From Oscillospiraceae bacterium (lineage in GTDB: Bacteria > Bacillota > Clostridia > Oscillospirales > Ruminococcaceae): a stretch of DNA of 58,779 bases. The notes under the pieces were generated by a model. The model was not told the origin of the DNA and did no database searches. It saw nothing but the letters and a program-made list of their open reading frames with translations. A program made the position numbers and the translations under genes. The stretch's first letter is position 1, and every line of letters starts with the position of its first letter. Shown piece by piece: positions 53,563 to 58,779 of this stretch. The DNA lies in the NCBI GenBank assembly GCA_017436575.1, contig JAFSCU010000047.1, forward strand, positions 1-58,779. The letters run 5' to 3'.

Positions 53563-54963
53563 ATGGCAGTTACCTCAATATGGCCAATCAAAGGCAGGAT
53601 TGACGGGGTGATAAACTATGCCCGCAATCCCGAAAAAACTACAGAAAAAGCAATGGCGGAAGTAATGGCAATGCACGCAGTTAAAAATGTAATGGAATAT
53701 ACTGCCAATGATATTAAAACAGAACAGCGAAAATATGTGACCGGCATTAACTGCAGTGAAGAAACGGCTGCATCTGAATTTATGAACACAAAAATTCTGT
53801 GGAACAAAACCAGTGGCAGACAGTGTTATCACGGGTATCAGAGTTTTGCCCAGGATGAAGTAACCGCTGAAATTGCCCACGAGATAGGAGTAAAGCTGGC
53901 AGAAAGACTGTGGGGAGACAGATTCGAAGTACTGGTAGCAACCCATCTGAACACAGGTCACTATCACTCACATTTTGTAATCAATTCTGTTTCCTTTGCA
54001 GACGGGTATAAGTTCTACAACTCTCCCGAGGATTACAAAAAGATGAAACAGATTTCTGATGAATTGTGCAGAGAATATGGTTTGTCAGTAATCACAGACC
54101 CCAGCGGTAAATCAAAAAGCTATGCTGAGCGAAAAGCAGAAAAGGCTGGCCAGCCGACCATAAGAGATACTGTCCGCAGGGATATTGATGCGGCAATAAA
54201 AGCATCGGTTACCCAGCAACAGTTTATCAGGGCAATGGAAATGATGGGGTATCAGTTCAAACTGTATGACACTAACGGGGAAAGACTGAAATATCCAGCC
54301 ATAAAACCACCAGGAGCGAAAGGGTATTTCCGCTTTCATAAACTGGGTGCTGATTATGAACTGCCGATGATTGTGCAGCGAATCAAACGCAACTGGACAC
54401 GAGAAGAGCCTTTCCCGGATATGTATGTGCAGAAGAAATATTCCAAAGGAAAACTAAACGGCAGTTTTGAAGCTGTGTTAAAGAAAAACAGCCTGTACGG
54501 CCTGTATATGCGATACAAATATGAACTGATAAAAATCAAAAAGCACCCCACATCTGTCCGCAGTATACCCATGTCTATGAGAGAAGATATTGTGAAGATG
54601 GACAGCTTTATGAAACAGTCGGAAACATTGGGTAAATACAGGATAAAAACTATAGGTCAGCTTACCGATACAAAGGCATTGCTTACAGAGAAAATCAGCC
54701 AGCTGACGGCAGACAGAAATGATTTAAGGAACGCTTTAAGGCGTACACAAAGGGCAGGAAATGAGCCTGAAACAGCAAAACTCAAAGAACAGATAACTGA
54801 TATATCCAATCAGATAAAGGCATTACGAAAGGAAATAGACTGCCTTGAAAAGGTGGAACAGCGCTCTGCACAGGTGGCAGAAAATATCAAAGTCATAACT
54901 GCCGACAGGGCAGAATTCAACGGAAGAAATGCAAAAACAAGAGACGAAAGGAGATATAGATAA
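53563..54963 (+). CDS. MOB relaxase (MobA/VirD2-like)
   Basis: The 466-residue protein has an N-terminal relaxase domain: Tyr19 in INYARNPEKT is the likely nicking residue, and the metal motif is HLNTGHYHSH (H128, H133, H135). The rest (from about residue 230) carries a region with basic segments and a coiled coil (about 375-450). It nicks oriT and stays covalently bound to lead DNA into a recipient, using a conjugation channel supplied by another element because none is encoded here. Confidence 0.87.
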   Translation: MAVTSIWPIKGRIDGVINYARNPEKTTEKAMAEVMAMHAVKNVMEYTANDIKTEQRKYVTGINCSEETAASEFMNTKILWNKTSGRQCYHGYQSFAQDEVTAEIAHEIGVKLAERLWGDRFEVLVATHLNTGHYHSHFVINSVSFADGYKFYNSPEDYKKMKQISDELCREYGLSVITDPSGKSKSYAERKAEKAGQPTIRDTVRRDIDAAIKASVTQQQFIRAMEMMGYQFKLYDTNGERLKYPAIKPPGAKGYFRFHKLGADYELPMIVQRIKRNWTREEPFPDMYVQKKYSKGKLNGSFEAVLKKNSLYGLYMRYKYELIKIKKHPTSVRSIPMSMREDIVKMDSFMKQSETLGKYRIKTIGQLTDTKALLTEKISQLTADRNDLRNALRRTQRAGNEPETAKLKEQITDISNQIKALRKEIDCLEKVEQRSAQVAENIKVITADRAEFNGRNAKTRDERRYR

Positions 54964-55105
54964 TGACACAACCCCAAGAGAAAACAAAGAACTGATACAT
55001 ATTTCCCAAGTGAAAATCCCAATAGGTGGGGTGTATATGACACTTGAACAGATACAGGAAAAAGCCAGAAAGGAGAAAGAAAATGAAAAAATTCGAAAAG
55101 ATTGA
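54929..55105 (+). CDS. Possible small ORF between relaxase and parB
   Basis: A 58-codon frame overlaps the end of the relaxase gene by 35 bp and the start of the parB-like gene by 23 bp. It has a charged C-terminus (QIQEKARKEKENEKIRKD). An internal ATG with GGTGGGG upstream (55037) gives a shorter version. It may be a real small protein of the mob unit, or a chance frame. Confidence 0.3.
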   Translation: MQKQETKGDIDNDTTPRENKELIHISQVKIPIGGVYMTLEQIQEKARKEKENEKIRKD

Positions 55106-56000
55106 TTTAGGCTTGAAAGAAGCCTATGAAGAACTGTTTATGAACGATGAAGAAAGAATAATAAACCGTTCACCAAGGGTGCTGGATATTGAGATATCAC
55201 AGATTGATGATTTTGAAGACCATCCGTTTAAAGTAAAGGACGATGAAGATATGGAAAAGCTGATGGAAAGCATAGCTACATACGGAGTGCTGACACCAGC
55301 AATAGTGCGAGAAAAGGAAGATGGCAGATATGAGATGGTATCCGGTCACAGAAGAAAACACGCCTGTGAAAGGCTGGGTATGGAAACAATACCTGCAGTG
55401 GTAAAAGAACTGACACGAGAAGAAGCCATAATAGCAATGACAGACAGCAATATTCAAAGAGAAAACATACTGCCAAGCGAAAAAGCCTGGGCGTATAAAA
55501 TGAAGATGGAAGCTATAAAACATCAGGGAAAAACTTTGGGCCCACTGGGCCCAAAGTGGTCGGCAACTAAAATATCAACTGAAAACAATGAGAGTGAAAC
55601 TCAAGTTAAACGCTATATCCGCCTTACAAACCTAATCCCACAGCTTTTGCAGATGGTTGATGAAGGCAAGATTGCCTTCAGACCTGCGGTTGAGATTTCT
55701 TATCTGACTGAAGAACAGCAGGTTGACCTGCTGGAAACAATGGAATCTGCAGACTGCACACCTTCACTGGCACAGGCAATTAAATTCAAAGAACTTAGCC
55801 GTGACAACAAGCTGGATAAAGAAACAATATCTGCAATGCTGGCTCAGCCAAAGGCAAATCAAAGGGAGAAAATCACTTTCAGACGAGAAGAACTGGACAA
55901 ATACTTCCCTAAAAATATTACTGAAAACGATATCCGCAACAAAATCTTAAACCTGCTGGAACAGGACAGAAAACGCAGACTTAACCGAGATGCAAGATAG
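55083..56000 (+). CDS. ParB/RepB/Spo0J-like partition protein
   Basis: The 305-residue protein has a ParB N-terminal domain with VREKEDGRYEMVSGHRR (the GxxR/CTPase-type motif region), ALVKELTREEAIIAM-like VKELTREEAIIAMTDSNIQRENILPSE, then an HTH-like region (AFRPAVEISYLTEEQQ). ParB proteins bind parS and CTP. No ParA is encoded next to it. The repeat array at 51.4-52.1 kb is an obvious candidate for its binding site. AAAGGAG precedes the ATG. Confidence 0.82.
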   Translation: MKKFEKIDLGLKEAYEELFMNDEERIINRSPRVLDIEISQIDDFEDHPFKVKDDEDMEKLMESIATYGVLTPAIVREKEDGRYEMVSGHRRKHACERLGMETIPAVVKELTREEAIIAMTDSNIQRENILPSEKAWAYKMKMEAIKHQGKTLGPLGPKWSATKISTENNESETQVKRYIRLTNLIPQLLQMVDEGKIAFRPAVEISYLTEEQQVDLLETMESADCTPSLAQAIKFKELSRDNKLDKETISAMLAQPKANQREKITFRREELDKYFPKNITENDIRNKILNLLEQDRKRRLNRDAR

Positions 56001-56008
56001 GAGGGTAT

Positions 56009-57956
<1,948 letters not shown>

Positions 57957-58275
57957 ATATAAATTGATTGAATTCCCGGAAAACTGAATAAACACTTTAT
58001 TGCGACAGCATATAATGCCACTGTGCTGTTGGCGTATTATAAACAGTTACAGATAATATGTTCTGCACTATGGGTTTTATGATTATATATTGATTTCAAT
58101 TATGATGAGTTTTCATCAGTCTGCCTTATTTTGAAGTAATACATATCATAAACACTCTCCAGAGTACCTATGAACATCCGTTCTATCTGATTGTTTATGT
58201 ACCCGGTTTTGCATTAAAGTGAATTTTCAGCAAATACGGGACAGTAAATCAAGCGAACTTTGATAAAATAATAAA
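57957..58275. other. Gene-free region past the recombinase
   Basis: I see no gene or clear structure in this 319-bp AT-rich stretch. The right end of the TnpX-type element is expected shortly after the recombinase stop, but no terminal repeat could be matched to the left side. Confidence 0.4.
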
Positions 58276-58364
58276 AACGGGTGTTTACAACACCCGTTAT
58301 AAAAAATCCCTTGGGCACATAAAAATAAAATCGAGTGCTCACTTTTGTTATCAGCACCCGATTT
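58276..58364. terminator. Two adjacent hairpins
   Basis: AACGGGTGTT/AACACCCGTT (58276-58298) is a perfect stem; AAATCGAGTGCT/AGCACCCGATTT (58328-58364) has one mismatch. The first one has A/T tracts on both sides. Confidence 0.6.
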
Positions 58365-58404
58365 GAGCATAATTTCCAAGGAACATCATGAAAGATTTGA
58401 GAAT

Positions 58405-58515
58405 ATGATGGGCTTAATATACGATATGAACCACGAACAGAACTATAGCTACTATAGAGCCGGTATTAAACTAGCTGCAGAAATATTCCTGGAAGCCTTT
58501 AAAGATGAAGAGTGA
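58405..58515 (+). pseudogene. Fragment of an accessory gene (36 codons)
   Basis: The frame MMGLIYDMNHEQNYSYYRAG to EIFLEAFKDEE and TGA is the 3' part of a small protein of a type seen in phages and mobile DNA (DUF6809-like: a helical end with GIKLAAEIF). Upstream the frame is open without a start back to the hairpins. It may be a truncated remnant. Confidence 0.4.
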
Positions 58516-58564
58516 TGACATTTTATGATATTTACTTTAAATAACGAAAAATACAGACAAATAG

Positions 58565-58587
58565 AAAGCCCGAATGAATCGGGCTTT
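58565..58587 (+). terminator. Terminator after the fragment
   Basis: AAAGCCCGA (58565-58573) pairs with TCGGGCTTT (58579-58587), with TATTCT after it. Confidence 0.8.
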
Positions 58588-58658
58588 TATTCTATAGAAA
58601 TTTATACAGCAGTTTGGTACAATAGTGTTATAAAAATTTGAATTTGTAGGTGCGTGCA

Positions 58659-58779
58659 ATGAACCTAATAGAATTAACTCACAAGAACGATATTTTACAA
58701 ACATATGAGATTTACAAACACTGTATGTTTATGCCTACCGAAGAAAAGTTTAATAAGAAAGTAGAACAATTTCTGAATA
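58659..58779 (+). CDS. N-terminus of a GNAT-like acetyltransferase (partial)
   Basis: The frame from ATG (58659, AGGTG upstream) encodes MNLIELTHKNDILQTYEIYK and goes on to the window edge. The short beta-strand followed by the helix of a receptor region (ILQTYEIYKHCMFMPTEEKF) is that of GNAT proteins. The acetyl-CoA loop lies outside the window, so the assignment rests on a short stretch. Confidence 0.45.
   Translation, partial: MNLIELTHKNDILQTYEIYKHCMFMPTEEKFNKKVEQFLN

Overview
The window looks like a chromosomal segment of a low-to-mid GC Gram-positive anaerobe of the class Clostridia, probably a gut Oscillospiraceae-type organism. The basis is gene content and order: a hemZ/MBL/dtd/relA/recJ run, cdaA-cdaR followed by an FAD oxidoreductase, a fused ispDF and a TnpX/TnpV/TnpW-type mobile element. 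Shine-Dalgarno sites are strong (AGGAG/GAGGTG) and most genes end at clear hairpin terminators. Species cannot be named from sequence alone.

Positions 1-30240 are chromosomal backbone, mostly on the minus strand: nucleoside kinase, HemZ, a glyoxalase-type hydrolase, D-aminoacyl-tRNA deacylase, RelA/SpoT, RecJ, the c-di-AMP synthase pair CdaA/CdaR, IspDF, a glycerophosphodiesterase, two transporters, an M24 peptidase, cytidine/dCMP deaminases, KsgA, an acyltransferase, a HerA-like ATPase, an orphan PseA/WbpG-like amidotransferase, an SseB-HD fusion and a CpsB-type phosphatase. A 275-bp element with 15-bp terminal inverted repeats lies at 14224-14498.

At about 30.3 kb there is a decayed 3' end of a large serine recombinase gene, and from there to about 51 kb the DNA becomes visibly AT-rich. 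This is a defence island: (a) a Hachiman-like nuclease/helicase pair (30790-33932); (b) an integrase-less segment bounded by an 18-bp direct repeat that looks like a tRNA 3' end (34084-34101 and 42885-42902), carrying an AAA/nuclease protein under a large palindromic operator, a Lamassu-like Cap4-nuclease + SMC-ATPase pair and three unassigned genes; (c) a five-gene minus-strand cluster (43056-47679) of XRE regulator, nuclease-helicase (DUF2075-like), NUDIX hydrolase, PUA/EVE-like reader and HhH nuclease; (d) divergently, a GmrSD-like DUF262/HNH protein; and (e) a Fic protein. Cluster (c) is the best candidate for an undescribed system: it joins a possible modified-base reader, a nucleotide-pool hydrolase and two nucleases in one regulated unit.

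From about 51.3 to 58 kb lies a mobilizable transposon of the Tn4451/TnpX kind: a degenerate repeat array, a cluster of GTGCC/GGCAC hairpins, a coupled 29-residue peptide and TnpV, a structured RNA candidate, an oriT-like hairpin, MobC, MOB relaxase, a ParB-like protein, TnpW and a TnpX-type large serine recombinase. Beyond it are a small gene fragment and the start of a GNAT acetyltransferase that runs off the window.
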